Shown: in pieces, positions 54,315 through 63,192 of the stretch | How the letters are laid out: each line of letters begins with the position of its first letter | How positions within the stretch are numbered: the first letter of the stretch is position 1 | Assembly (NCBI GenBank): GCA_965205595.1 | Contig: CBDBHI010000014.1 | Location: 15,910-79,909 of the forward strand | Reading direction: 5' to 3' | Origin: CATQHP01 sp965205595 | GTDB lineage: Bacteria > Acidobacteriota > Terriglobia > Bryobacterales > UBA6623 | DNA length: 64,000 nt | The notes under the pieces: generated by a model | Seen by the model: the letters and a program-made list of their open reading frames with translations, nothing else | The model's database searches: none | What the model was told of the DNA's origin: nothing | Translations under genes and position numbers: made by a program

Positions 54315-55814
54315 ATGTATCGCGTGGAGCTATACGCTCAAGTACGGCGCAGTGTCTTTGTCGAAGGGCTCAGTGAGCGCGAGGCCGCCAAACGGTTTGG
54401 CCTGGCGCGAGGGACGGTGCGCAAGATGTTGCGCTACGCCACTCCGCCGGGCTATCGGCGGCGCCAACCAGCGCAGAGGCCGAAGCTGGATCCCTTCACC
54501 GGAATCGTCGATCAGATCCTCATCGACGATCAGGAACGTCCGAAGAAACAACGCCACACCGCAAAACGCATCTTCGACCGCTTGCGCGACGAGTACGATT
54601 TCACCGGCGGTTACACGATCGTCAAGGACTATGTTCGCGACAAGAAGCTCGGCGGGCAAGAGATGTTCGTGCCGCTGGTGCATCCGGCGGGCGATGCCCA
54701 GGCCGACTGCGGTGAAGCTCTGGTGGTCATTGACGGCGTACAGCGCAAGGCGCACTACTTGGTGGTCGATCTGCCGCCTAGCGATGACGCTTTCGTAAAA
54801 GCTTTCCCGGCCGCGACGACGGAAGCGTTTTGCGAGGGGCACAACGCAGCGTTTCGGTACTTCGGCGGCGTGCCACGCAGCATCCTCTACGACAACACGA
54901 CCTTGGCGCTGGCGAGGATTCTGGGCGACGGCAGGCGCAAGCGGACCAGGGTGTTCAGTGAACTGCAGTCGCACTATTTATTCTCCGATCGTTTCGGGCG
55001 TCCGGGCAAAGGCAACGACAAGGGAAAGGTGGAAGGACTGGTCGGTTATGCCCGGCGGAACTTCATGGTGCCGGCGCCAAGGTTTCCAAGCTGGGAAGCG
55101 TTCAACGAGCAGCTCGAAGCGCAGTGCCTCAACAATCGTAAGCGGCGCTTGCGGCGGCACACCGAAACGATTGAGGAACGTTTCAAGCGTGACCGCCAAG
55201 CGTTGTTGCCCTTGCCGCCCACGCCCTATGACGCCTGCGACAAACGCACCACGCGGGTGACGTCGCTGTCATTGGTGCGCTATCGCGCCAACGACTACTC
55301 GGTGCCCACACGCTACGGACATCGCCAGGTGTTGCTGAAAGGCTACGTCGATGAAATCGTGATCTGTTGTGGCAGCGAAGAGATCGCGCGCCACCGGCGC
55401 AGTTACGAACGCGAAGAGTTGATCTTCGATCCGCTGCATTACCTAGCACTGCTGGAACGCAAGACCAACGCGCTCGATCAAGCGGCCCCGTTGGCGGGCT
55501 GGGAGCTGCCCGAACAGTTCCCGTGCTTGAGACGTTTGCTCGAGGCACGGTTGGGAAAGCCAGGCAAGCGCGAGTACGTGCAGGTATTGCGATGACTGGA
55601 GGACTTCCGATTCGAGCACGTTGCCGCGGCGGTGCGCCAAGCCTGCGAGTTGGGAGCGATTGGCTTGGATGCAGTCAGGCACTTAGTGCTGTGCCGCATC
55701 GAGCAACGGCCGCCGCGCTTGGACTTGACGAAGTATCCGCAGCTGCCGGCAGCCCAGGTGGAGCAAACCTCCGCTGCGGACTATTTGGCACTGCCGGCAC
55801 AAGGAGGGGGGTAA
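54315..55814 (+). CDS. istA: IstA transposase of IS21 copy 2, with an in-frame TGA at codon 427
   Basis: Same protein as the copy at 42813-44312, with Gln instead of Arg at residue 423 (EYVQVLR) and Gln instead of His further on. TGA at 55593-55595 interrupts the frame, which then continues unchanged to TAA at 55812-55814. The identical stop in both copies means that the element either moved with it or was copied by recombination after acquiring it. The integrase core residues are all upstream of the stop. Confidence 0.88.
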
Positions 55815-56575
55815 TGGCGAGGTCGAAACTTCTGCTCGAAGCGCATTTGAAAGCGTTGCGGCTGCCAACCTTCCTGCGCGAGTACGACAAACTGGCGCGG
55901 CAATGCGCCGCCGAGAGCTTGGATTCGAGGAGCTTCCCGCAACAACTCTGCGAGCTGGAACTGCTCGACCGTGAACAGCGGGCCACCGAGCGCCGCAGCA
56001 AGGCCGCGAAGTTTCCCGTGACCAAGAGTCTGGACACTTTCGACTTCCCGTCCTTGCCGGCGTTGAACAAGAAGCTGGTGCTGGAACTGGCGCGCTGTGA
56101 GTTTATCGACCGCCGCGAAAACGTGCCGGCACTGGGTAATTCCGGCACGGGCAAAACGCACATCGGCTTGGCGTTGGGACTGGCGGCTTGTCAGCGCGGC
56201 TATCGAACACGCTTCACAACAGCGGCGGCACTGGTCAATGAGCTGCTCGAAGCCCGAGATGAACGGCGCTTGCTGCGATGTCAAAAGCAGTTGGCCAAGC
56301 AGGATCTGCTGATCGTCGATGAACTGGGCTACGTGCCGCTATCGAAGACCGGAGCGGAGTTATTGTTCGAAGTGTTTTCCCAGCGCTACGAACAGGGCTC
56401 GACGCTGGTCACCTCGAATCTGCCGTTTAACGAATGGACGGAGGTCTTCGGCTCCGAGCGGCTGACCGGCGCCCTGCTCGATCGCCTCACGCACCACGTT
56501 CATATTCTAGAGCTGAACGGCGAAAGCTTCCGTCTGATCCAGAGCAAGAAGAAGCGGGCTCACTCTTTGGGCTGA
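55814..56575 (+). CDS. istB: IstB helper ATPase of IS21 copy 2
   Basis: Identical in protein sequence to the istB of copy 1, 253 residues, with Walker A GNSGTGKT and Walker B LLIVDELGY. The ATG overlaps the final TAA of istA as TAATG behind a GGAGGGGGG ribosome site, so IstB can be made independently of read-through at the istA TGA. Confidence 0.95.
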   Translation: MARSKLLLEAHLKALRLPTFLREYDKLARQCAAESLDSRSFPQQLCELELLDREQRATERRSKAAKFPVTKSLDTFDFPSLPALNKKLVLELARCEFIDRRENVPALGNSGTGKTHIGLALGLAACQRGYRTRFTTAAALVNELLEARDERRLLRCQKQLAKQDLLIVDELGYVPLSKTGAELLFEVFSQRYEQGSTLVTSNLPFNEWTEVFGSERLTGALLDRLTHHVHILELNGESFRLIQSKKKRAHSLG

Positions 56576-56592
56576 CCCACCGGCCACTCGCC

Positions 56593-56677
56593 CGGTTTTC
56601 GTGGGACGGCCTCCACTACGCCTGGGCCGCCCTAAAGGGCGACCGCAGGCTCCGTTCCAGCCGTCCCACGAAAACCG
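56593..56677 (+). repeat. 17-bp inverted repeat at the 3' end of IS21 copy 2
   Basis: Same pair of 17-base arms as in copy 1 (56593-56609 and 56661-56677), part of the element. Confidence 0.85.
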
Positions 56678-56744
56678 CTACCCCTTCACCAACTGGTCTA
56701 CTTTTGCTCCGCCGAAGTGGTCCAAATTTACTCCGCCCTTGACA

Positions 56745-56949
56745 GGCAGATCTCCAGGACCTGCGGAATGAAGTCGGCCTCGGTACAGCGTGGGACTTTA
56801 ACGAACCGATCTGCGAAGTAGGCGGCAGGTGCGCGCTCTGACGCATCCGCGGCGATAACTTGGCCAGAGATTTGAGAACGCTGCAGCGCCTCCGGGAATA
56901 GCCGCAAAAGAGAGACACGCCGACCGGCCGACGACAGCAGAACGTTCAT
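56745..56949 (-). pseudogene. ATP-grasp / carbamoyl-phosphate-synthase-like protein, N-terminal fragment
   Basis: The first 68 codons of a gene, cut at 56744 by the right end of IS21 copy 2. The ATG at 56949 gives MNVLLSSAGRRVSLLRLFPEALQ, then QVIAADASERAPAAYFADRFVKVPR, then ADFIPQVLEIC. This is the pre-ATP-grasp domain of the PylC/CarB-like ATP-grasp ligases, where the pattern SAGRR and ADxSxxAPA is diagnostic. The ATP-binding and catalytic part is missing, so no activity is expected. Substrate unknown. Confidence 0.78.
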
Positions 56950-57071
56950 CGCACGGATAAGATCGGCTGTGTTCGCCGCCGCCCTTAGAGCATACTCACT
57001 ATTTAAGTAGACCGATTCTAGAGACGGCTGCACGCACTCTCGCGGGGATCTATGCGCGAAGCTGCATAAAC

Positions 57072-57178
57072 TGAACCCCGCTGAGGGCTGTTGTTTGTAT
57101 CAGCGCAGGGTGCAGCCCTGCGATTCAAAGCAGCCGACGCGCCGGGATCTCCCCCTGCCGCGCCGAACGAGCGGACTA
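57072..57178 (-). repeat. Structured dispersed repeat, copy A (3' of the TPR gene)
   Basis: About 107 bp that begin at the TAG of the TPR gene on the minus strand. Copy B is at 63086-63192. Shared blocks on the minus strand: TAGTCCG, GCGCGTCG, TTGAATC, and CTGATACAAAC (CTAATACAAAC in B). Stems: P1 57165-57159 with 57141-57135 (7 bp, one G-U), P2 57122-57116 with 57110-57104 (CGCAGGG and CCCTGCG, 5-nt loop). See findings. Confidence 0.75.
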
Positions 57179-58942
57179 CTGAACCGCGGGGCCGGCCTTC
57201 CGGCCCATCGGCTTCAGCGCAAAGTAACCCTTTGCCAATTGTGGCTTAAGCCCCACTGCACGTTCGAAGCTTTGGGTCGCCTCTTCTTCGTGGTTCGTAG
57301 CCTGCAATGCCGCGGCCAGGTTAAGGTGCGCCTGGGCGAAGTTGGAATCGAGTTCGATCGCTGCTCGGTAGTACTCGATCGCCTTTTCCGGGCCTTCCAG
57401 TTTCTGCAACAGCAGACCGGCGTTGAATTGAATCTCAGCCGAGTCGGGTCGAACCTTCGCCAGACGCGCGTAGCTCTCCTTCGCCCGATCGTAGTTCTTT
57501 TCCGCGACCAGCACCGAAGCCAGGCCGATCAAAGCCTCGCTGTCGTCCGCATCAATTTCGAGAAGCTTTTCAAACGACTTCGCCGCGTCCTCGTGGGCCT
57601 TCTGGCTAAGACAGATGATGCCCTGGTTGAGCCAAGCGTCCTTCCAGTCGGACCGATGATTCAGACACTTCTTGTACGCTTCGCCGGCCAGGTCGTAGTT
57701 CTCGTTGTTCTGCAGCGCAACCGCCACCCGGAACAGAGGCTCCGCTTTGTCAGTCACCTCGGCAAGGCGATCGTAGTAGCCTATCGCACCTGACCAATCG
57801 TTCTCTTGTTCGCTCGCGTTAGCGAGGATGTACAGCGCCGGAGCACACTGCGGATCGGATTTTAGAATCTGGCGATAGATCTTCAACGCAGCGTCTTCGT
57901 CGCCGCTTTCGCGCAAGGCCGCTGCGAGGTTCAACTGGCATTCGGATGCTTCCGGGTCAATCGCCGCGGCCTTGCCATACGCATTGGCGGCGGCTGAGGC
58001 GTCGTTGAGTTTCCAGCAGACGAAGCCGAGGTTATACCAAGGTTCATACGAATCCTCATCCAGATTCGTGAGTTTTTCGTAAGTCGAGCGAGCCTGCCCG
58101 AACTCCTCAGTCTTGAAGTAAGAATACGCTAGTCCTTCCAGCGCATCGGTCGACTCGCCGTCGTGTTCGAGAATCTTCTGATAAAGCTCTCCGGCTCTTT
58201 GGAAGTTCTCACGGTCCGTCTGTACTGACGCGAGGTTTCCGAGCACTTCGATTGAATCAGGCTCTTGCTTGAGCGCTTTGTCGTAGTAGCCGACGGCTGC
58301 ATCCAGGTCGCCCTCAAGCTGGCAGGCGACGCTCACTCCGAACAAGGCCGGGAACGAGCTGTCGTCGTGCTCTAGATACTGTTCGTAGGCTTGTCTGGCA
58401 GTAGCCGAATCGTTCAACCGCAGGCTACTGCTGCCCAGGCCAAGCGCCGCTTCGATCAGCTCGGGCGAGAGCTTCAGGACCTCGCGAAAAGCGTTTTGCG
58501 CTTTCTCAAAGTCTTCAATCGCTTCAAGCGATAGCCCGTAGTTGAACTGCGCCGCTGCATTTTCGGGCTCGGCGGCAATCAACTCTGAGTAAGCGGCGGC
58601 GGCCCTGTCAAAGTTTTTCGCTTCGAGGTGAATTTCGGCGGCGGCGGTCGCGACTTCAATCGGATCCTCGCCCGCTGCCTTCGCCTTTTCCAATTCGTCG
58701 AGGGCGGAATCGATTTCGCCCTTCAGGTAGTATCTAACGGCCTCGGCGTAGTGATCGCCTCCAACTTCTTCAGTTTCACCATCTGACAGATCGAGCGGAT
58801 CGGCTTCGCCGCCGATTTTGATGTCGATATTTTCGACCACTTCGGGCTGCGGGGCTCTCTCGGTTTCAATGGCTGGTTGGTCGAGTTCTTCGTTGGCCTG
58901 TTCTGACCGTCCGATAAAGTTCAGATTGCCCAGTATCTTCAT
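57176..58942 (-). CDS. Large TPR-repeat protein
   Basis: A 588-residue protein made almost entirely of tetratricopeptide repeats. After a short acidic N-terminal region (about 1-65, with ERAPQPEVVENIDIKIGGEADPLDLSDGE) some 15 repeats of about 34 residues follow, for example AAAYSELIAAEPENAAAQFNYGLSLEAI and AGELYQKILEHDGESTDALEGLAYSYFKTEEF. No signal peptide or catalytic domain; probably a cytoplasmic scaffold or protein-interaction module. The ATG at 58942 has a GGAAG ribosome site. It was the downstream partner of the broken gene at 59007-62742, whose stop would lie 64 bp upstream, so the two proteins may have worked together. Confidence 0.88.
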   Translation of the reverse strand: MKILGNLNFIGRSEQANEELDQPAIETERAPQPEVVENIDIKIGGEADPLDLSDGETEEVGGDHYAEAVRYYLKGEIDSALDELEKAKAAGEDPIEVATAAAEIHLEAKNFDRAAAAYSELIAAEPENAAAQFNYGLSLEAIEDFEKAQNAFREVLKLSPELIEAALGLGSSSLRLNDSATARQAYEQYLEHDDSSFPALFGVSVACQLEGDLDAAVGYYDKALKQEPDSIEVLGNLASVQTDRENFQRAGELYQKILEHDGESTDALEGLAYSYFKTEEFGQARSTYEKLTNLDEDSYEPWYNLGFVCWKLNDASAAANAYGKAAAIDPEASECQLNLAAALRESGDEDAALKIYRQILKSDPQCAPALYILANASEQENDWSGAIGYYDRLAEVTDKAEPLFRVAVALQNNENYDLAGEAYKKCLNHRSDWKDAWLNQGIICLSQKAHEDAAKSFEKLLEIDADDSEALIGLASVLVAEKNYDRAKESYARLAKVRPDSAEIQFNAGLLLQKLEGPEKAIEYYRAAIELDSNFAQAHLNLAAALQATNHEEEATQSFERAVGLKPQLAKGYFALKPMGRKAGPAVQ

Positions 58943-59006
58943 AATTTCGCTTCCTTCGATTGGTCAGCTCGGGATCGCGTTCGCTGCCACGCTGGCGCCG
59001 TTAGTC

Positions 59007-59233
59007 TCACTTTTGGCCCACTCGTCGATCGAGTTCTTTGGCGGAACCGAAGTTCGTCCGCCATTCTTCGCCACCCCAAAGCACATCTGTCTTGTCGGCG
59101 CACCGCTGGGGCTGGCTTGCCCTCGGTGTCAACCTGTACAGCGTATTCGAAGCCGCGCGATTGAGCACTTCTCCTAAGCTGGAGTCGAACTCGAGCTCTT
59201 CAGCACTGGCTTTAGGACGCGACGGCCCTCTTT
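59007..59233 (-). pseudogene. 3' part of the interrupted acidic zinc-finger gene
   Basis: This stretch on the far side of the inserted element is an open frame of 75 codons. It reads GPSRPKASAEELEFDSSLGEVLNRAASNTLYRL and ends at TGA 59009-59007. Joining 60831 directly to 59233 keeps the frame of the 5' part (…PRL-ERGPSRPK…), so it is the displaced C-terminus of the gene at 60831-62742. A start is absent, so it is not expected to be translated on its own. Confidence 0.6.
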
Positions 59234-60830
59234 TCCAATTGAAAGATGAGCCTGAAGGAGAGAGGCGAAGCAGCTGCGGGTTGAGGGGGATTATAGCGTG
59301 AGTTGAGGTCGGCGGCTACAGCTATTTGTGGCTTCGTAGGGCGGGGTGAGGGGGATTGCATAAGGGGGAAGGGGCGGCAGCCCCAATCCCCCTTTGCAGC
59401 CATCCCAGGCGAGACCCCACGGCCGTCTTCGGACGTGGGCCGGAGGAGCCGACAACGCCTCGGGTCGGGGCGTTGTCTACCGCGTGCGCCAGCAGATCGC
59501 GAGGTCTTTGCAGACGCGTTGCAGTTCGTTGCGCTGAGCGTCGAGTTGCTCGGCAAACTCGGTGTCGGAACAAGTGTCCGCTCGCGCTTGGAGCTTCTTG
59601 AGCGAGCGATCCGCGCGCAGGCCGCGCTGCTCGGCGGGCAGGCTGAGCAGCTTTTCCCACGGCGTGCTCCACTCGGCGTACACCTTGCGCAACTTGCCGC
59701 GGCGGTCTCGGCGCTCGCTGGCGAAAGCGCATGGGCGATGAAAATTCAAGTACGGGTTGAGCCACTGGCGGTAGAAGGTGTCGATCGCCTGCGTCGCTTC
59801 CGAGGGCAAAAACTGGTAGCCCATCCACTTGCGCACCACCGCGCCGTTCTTGGTTTCGACCAAGGCATTGTCGTTCGAACGGCGCGCGCGAGACTTCGTA
59901 AATTCAATTCGCAACTTCTCGAGCAGTTTAGCGGTTTGATGGTTGACGAATTCGCTGCCATTGTCGGAGTGAAAGCCGCGAACGATAAATGGAAATTGTT
60001 CCAAAAGCCCTTCCAGCAAGGGAATGAGGTGATTTTCGTTGATGCGTTGGACGCAGCCGACGGCCTGCCACTGCGTCACTTCGTCGACCACATTGATGCT
60101 GTAGGCGCCTTTTTCACCTTCCTGTTCGGGCGAGTGCACGGTGTCGATGCGCAGGTAGCCCGGACGTCCTCGCGGCTCGGGTTGGCGGCGTTCGCCGATC
60201 GCTACGGGTGTCGGTCGAGTCTTGTCGAGATGCAAACTGTGTCGCCGGTAGACGGCGCGTTTGCGCAAGTTGTAGAGGTGTCCCACCGACAGTTCGGCAA
60301 GGCGTTCGAACTCCTTGCGGTTGTAGATTTGGAACTCGCGCTGGAGAATGCGACGCGTCGCCGGCCCGGAGAGACGTTGCTGTACTTGGTCGACATGCGC
60401 CAGGAGAACGATGTCGGCGCGGCTGTACTTGGTGGGGAAGCGGCGCCTTCGATAGGCTGTCGGCCGAACGCACTTTTCGCGCAAAAACTGCCCGATGAGG
60501 CGAGTCAATTGGGCGCGGCTTAAGCCGGTTAGCTTGCTCAGGAAGCGTCTCAACAATCCTTTAACCGAGCGCTTCTGGTCGGCATAATGATGCCTCTTCA
60601 GGACGCCTTCGACGAGCGCGTATTTATCCGCTCGACTTCCGGCCTGGAACTCGACGGACCCACACCCGTCGAGAAAACTCTCGATCTCATCGAGACTCAC
60701 TGATTCGGCTTGCTGCACGGCGACTCCCATCGCCCGCAGTTTGCCTGTTCCTAATCGACCTTGCCCAAATTACCTCCAGGCTCATCTTGTGTTGGAATCA
60801 CCCCTCCCTTCAGGCTCATCTTGTGTTGGA
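59234..60830 (-). mobile_element. Insertion sequence with an integrase-core transposase (IS481/ISNCY-like)
   Basis: About 1.6 kb. Inverted ends: left on the plus strand TCCAATTGAAAGATGAGCCT, right on the minus strand TCCAACACAAGATGAGCCTG. The right end carries two direct copies of CAGGCTCATCTTGTGTTGGA (60777-60796 and 60811-60830). A GC-rich hairpin (arms AGGGGGATTG and CAATCCCCCT, 59349-59393) lies after the transposase gene. No obvious target duplication. The exact outer borders are uncertain by a few bases. Confidence 0.8.
59477..60730 (-). CDS. DDE integrase-core transposase
   Basis: A 417-residue transposase. The N-terminal part has helix-turn-helix segments (VEGVLKRHHYADQKRSVKGLLRRFLSKLTGLSRAQLTRLI). 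The rve-type integrase core shows the catalytic triad as RIDTVHSPEQ, GFHSDNGSEFVNH and NALVETKNGAVVRKW. The C-terminal part holds a Cys/Arg-containing stretch QLDAQRNELQRVCKD. The frame is complete, with an ATG at 60730 about 100 bp from the right end of the element. I assign it to the IS481/ISNCY group by the DTVHS and DNGSEF patterns; exact family assignment needs a database. Confidence 0.85.
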   Translation of the reverse strand: MGVAVQQAESVSLDEIESFLDGCGSVEFQAGSRADKYALVEGVLKRHHYADQKRSVKGLLRRFLSKLTGLSRAQLTRLIGQFLREKCVRPTAYRRRRFPTKYSRADIVLLAHVDQVQQRLSGPATRRILQREFQIYNRKEFERLAELSVGHLYNLRKRAVYRRHSLHLDKTRPTPVAIGERRQPEPRGRPGYLRIDTVHSPEQEGEKGAYSINVVDEVTQWQAVGCVQRINENHLIPLLEGLLEQFPFIVRGFHSDNGSEFVNHQTAKLLEKLRIEFTKSRARRSNDNALVETKNGAVVRKWMGYQFLPSEATQAIDTFYRQWLNPYLNFHRPCAFASERRDRRGKLRKVYAEWSTPWEKLLSLPAEQRGLRADRSLKKLQARADTCSDTEFAEQLDAQRNELQRVCKDLAICWRTR

Positions 60831-62742
60831 CAAGACGCGGCAAGCTCGGTACGGGCTTTGTGTGCGACCATTCCGCAAGTGGCAGGTCGAGCTCGAATTC
60901 GCTCGGTTGACGCGCAGTGAGCGCTGCAATCAGCTCTTCGCTCGCACTGAACGATTGTCGCCACAATCCGACAGTCGATGGCTTCAGGTAAGCAACCGCG
61001 CTGACGCGGCGCTTCGTCTCACCGCTGGTCAATTCCACGATAGCTTCTTCGCTCTCAATCGAGCGAATCCCAGGATGGACCGCAAGCATCTTGAACTCAG
61101 GTTTGTAGCGTAGGGATTTACTTCCGCGCATGTCGACGAGACCTGAGGTCGTTGGCACGTTCGGCCGATCTTTTTTATCCGCCCTGCTCGTTCGCTTCTT
61201 GCTGCGCGCGGATTTTTCGGGCTTACGTTCGGTCTTGTCGCTAAGAACTTGAACTTCTTCCTGCACGGCCTCGGTGGTGCTTGACTCCGGACCCGGGAAG
61301 GCAAGAACGTTAGCAGTTTCGGCGGGTTCGGCGTCGTCAGAGGCTACGATCGCTTCGGTGAGAGTTCCGAGTGCATCAGTGAGGTCGGGGATCTCGGGCG
61401 TCTCGGAAACCTCGACCGCGATAGGTTCGTCGAGCTCGTCGGCAACTTCGGACACGTCTTCGATACTAGATTCCAACGCTGGCTCTTCGGGAAGTGACGC
61501 GGCTTCGACGTCAAAAATCGCTGGGTCCGTTGGTTCGGCAACTTCGGGCTCGATAATCGGCTCCTTGGGCGCGATCGCGGAATAATATAAGTCCGCCTCG
61601 TCGGTGTCCGACCCGAATTCGAGCCCGGTCTCGGCGAGCATCTGCTCAAAGTTGTCTAGTGTCTCGTCGTTGTCAGTCTGAGATTGAACAGCGAGTGGAT
61701 CCGGTTCTGACTCCAGCTCTGGTTCTGGCTCCGGGACAACGAAGTCCTCAGAGATCGTGGGTTCGATTTGAGCGACGGGCGGCTCGGTCGTCGTCTCTCC
61801 TACCAGCTCGACCTCACTATCCGTCGGTGCGAACGGCTCTGGCGGAGCAGCTGCCACCTCCTCCTCGAGTTCGAGCGGGGGCAATGGCGCGCCATTCTCT
61901 GCGAGACGCCCCAGCAAGCTGTCGATCGCCTCTTCGTCACCCTCAGCGCCGGACTCCAATCCAAGCTGGTCACTGGACCCGCTGTCGCGCTCATCTCGCA
62001 CCTGGTTGTCCCGCGGCTTCGAGGCAATATTCCGCAACGCCGCCAGAGCGTCTTCCGCCGATTGGGATTCTACCGCGTGGCCCCCGTATGAAGATGAGCC
62101 GCTGTCGATCGGCGGCAGATCCAGCTCGTCCGCACTCGCCGCTGGCAACTCGATCGCCGGGCGCTCGAAGCGGTCTAGCGGGATGTCTAGATGGGCCGCG
62201 GGGCCGGTCAAGTTCTAGAGGTCAGCGGATTCGGAAAGACCCACCTCATACGAGCCCGAGTCGGGCGAGATTGGATCTAGGCCTCCAGTAGACTTCCACA
62301 ACTCTTCGAGTGCCCGCTCCGGGTCACCCCAATCGGGCTCCGTCTCAGCCGCCGATTTTCCGAGCGATTCGAGGCTCTGCGCCGGCTGTTGACTAAATTG
62401 CCCAGCGGCGTCACTCGGCTCGATCGGCGGCAGCGGTTCCACGTTCGGAGCGGCAACCGGCGGCTCGCCATGGGCGTCGCCGAAGCTGTCATCGAACTCT
62501 AGCGCCGGGGCCACGTTTTCGCTTTCCAGCGTATCTACGGCCGTTGTAGATTGCGCCGTTGGAACGAAAAACGGATTGACCGGCTCCGCGGCCTGGCTCG
62601 AAGACGAGGAGGTCTGTTCAGTCAGCAGACGCTCGAGCGTCTGCTTCTTATACATTGCCCCATGCTCGTCGCAGCAGAACTCCGACTTAGTGGTCCAAGA
62701 GCGCAGCCGGGGGATCTTCTCGTGGCAGAGCAGACACTGCAT
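60831..62742 (-). pseudogene. Acidic protein with N-terminal zinc finger, interrupted by an amber codon and by an insertion sequence
   Basis: The ATG at 62742 starts MQCLLCHEKIPRLRSW and FCCDEHG: C3, C6, C23 and C24 form a zinc-finger-like head. A long acidic, Pro/Ser-rich region follows. TAG at 62217-62215 ends this frame at 175 residues, yet the same frame goes on (NLTGPAAHLDIPLDRFERPAIELP) for nearly 460 more codons of similar Glu/Asp/Pro-rich composition up to the inserted element, including a basic patch (RKPEKSARSKKRTSRADKKDRP) and a beta-rich part (RYKPEFKMLAVHPGIRSIESEEAIVELTSGETKRRVSAVAYL). Translation could restart at the TTG 62211. The C-terminus is cut by the element at 60830. Function unknown. 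Confidence 0.65.
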
Positions 62743-63085
62743 AATTCAATATTCGACAGAGGGCGTCCATGCAGAGACCCTGTGCCACTTTGAATTGTGA
62801 AATAGCCCGTCCGTAGTAGCGATCCGCCCCTAACCCTAGTCATACAATTAAGAATACGTAGTGCGGGTGGTCGTAGGTCAGTAATAGTAGATGCAACTGG
62901 TTGAGAGATAAACGGTTGCACCAGTCGCGCCCGCGTAGAGGGGGCATGCGGTGGGCCATATGCCCTATCCAACGAGCCTACCCCAGCTAAGCATCAGCGA
63001 ATAGGCGAGGTGCTAAGCCGCGGACAAAAAGTCGACGCTCTGGAATCGGGCTTTTCCCGTTTTCACATTGTCGGCGCCACGCTCT
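62743..63085. other. Intergenic region, nothing recognised
   Basis: About 340 bp between the zinc-finger gene and repeat copy B. It must hold the promoter for the minus-strand genes at 57176-62742. No gene, RNA or clear promoter was recognised. Confidence 0.4.
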
Positions 63086-63192
63086 TGAACCCCCAGCGGG
63101 GGTGGCGTTTGTATTAGCCTAGGCTGCAACCCTAGGATTCAACGTCGACGACGCGCCGACATTCGCCCATGCCACCGCGTCGAACCGGACTA
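63086..63192 (-). repeat. Structured dispersed repeat, copy B (3' of atpF)
   Basis: About 107 bp that begin at the TAG of atpF on the minus strand, the counterpart of 57072-57178. Stems: P1 CGACGCG with CGCGTCG (63182-63176 with 63155-63149), P2 CCTAGG with CCTAGG (63136-63131 with 63123-63118), P3 ACCCCC with GGGGGT (63103-63098 with 63094-63089). Its sequence differs from copy A at many sites but the pairing is kept. Confidence 0.75.

Larger units (their letters stand above)
54191..56744 (+). mobile_element. IS21-family insertion sequence, copy 2
   Basis: The same 2554-bp element as at 42689-45242, in the same orientation, TG at 54191 and CA at 56744. The left flank (ends GGGCCAAA) is the region just upstream of the FecR-like gene; the right flank (starts GGCAGATC) is inside an ATP-grasp gene. 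No target-site duplication is visible, and exchanging flanks with copy 1 does not produce one either, which suggests that deletions next to the elements followed the insertions. Confidence 0.95.

Noticed and set aside
59303..60523. Long open frame on the plus strand (406 codons) inside the integrase-type element
   Set aside because: It is antisense to the transposase gene, whose catalytic motifs are clear; the plus-strand protein has no family features.
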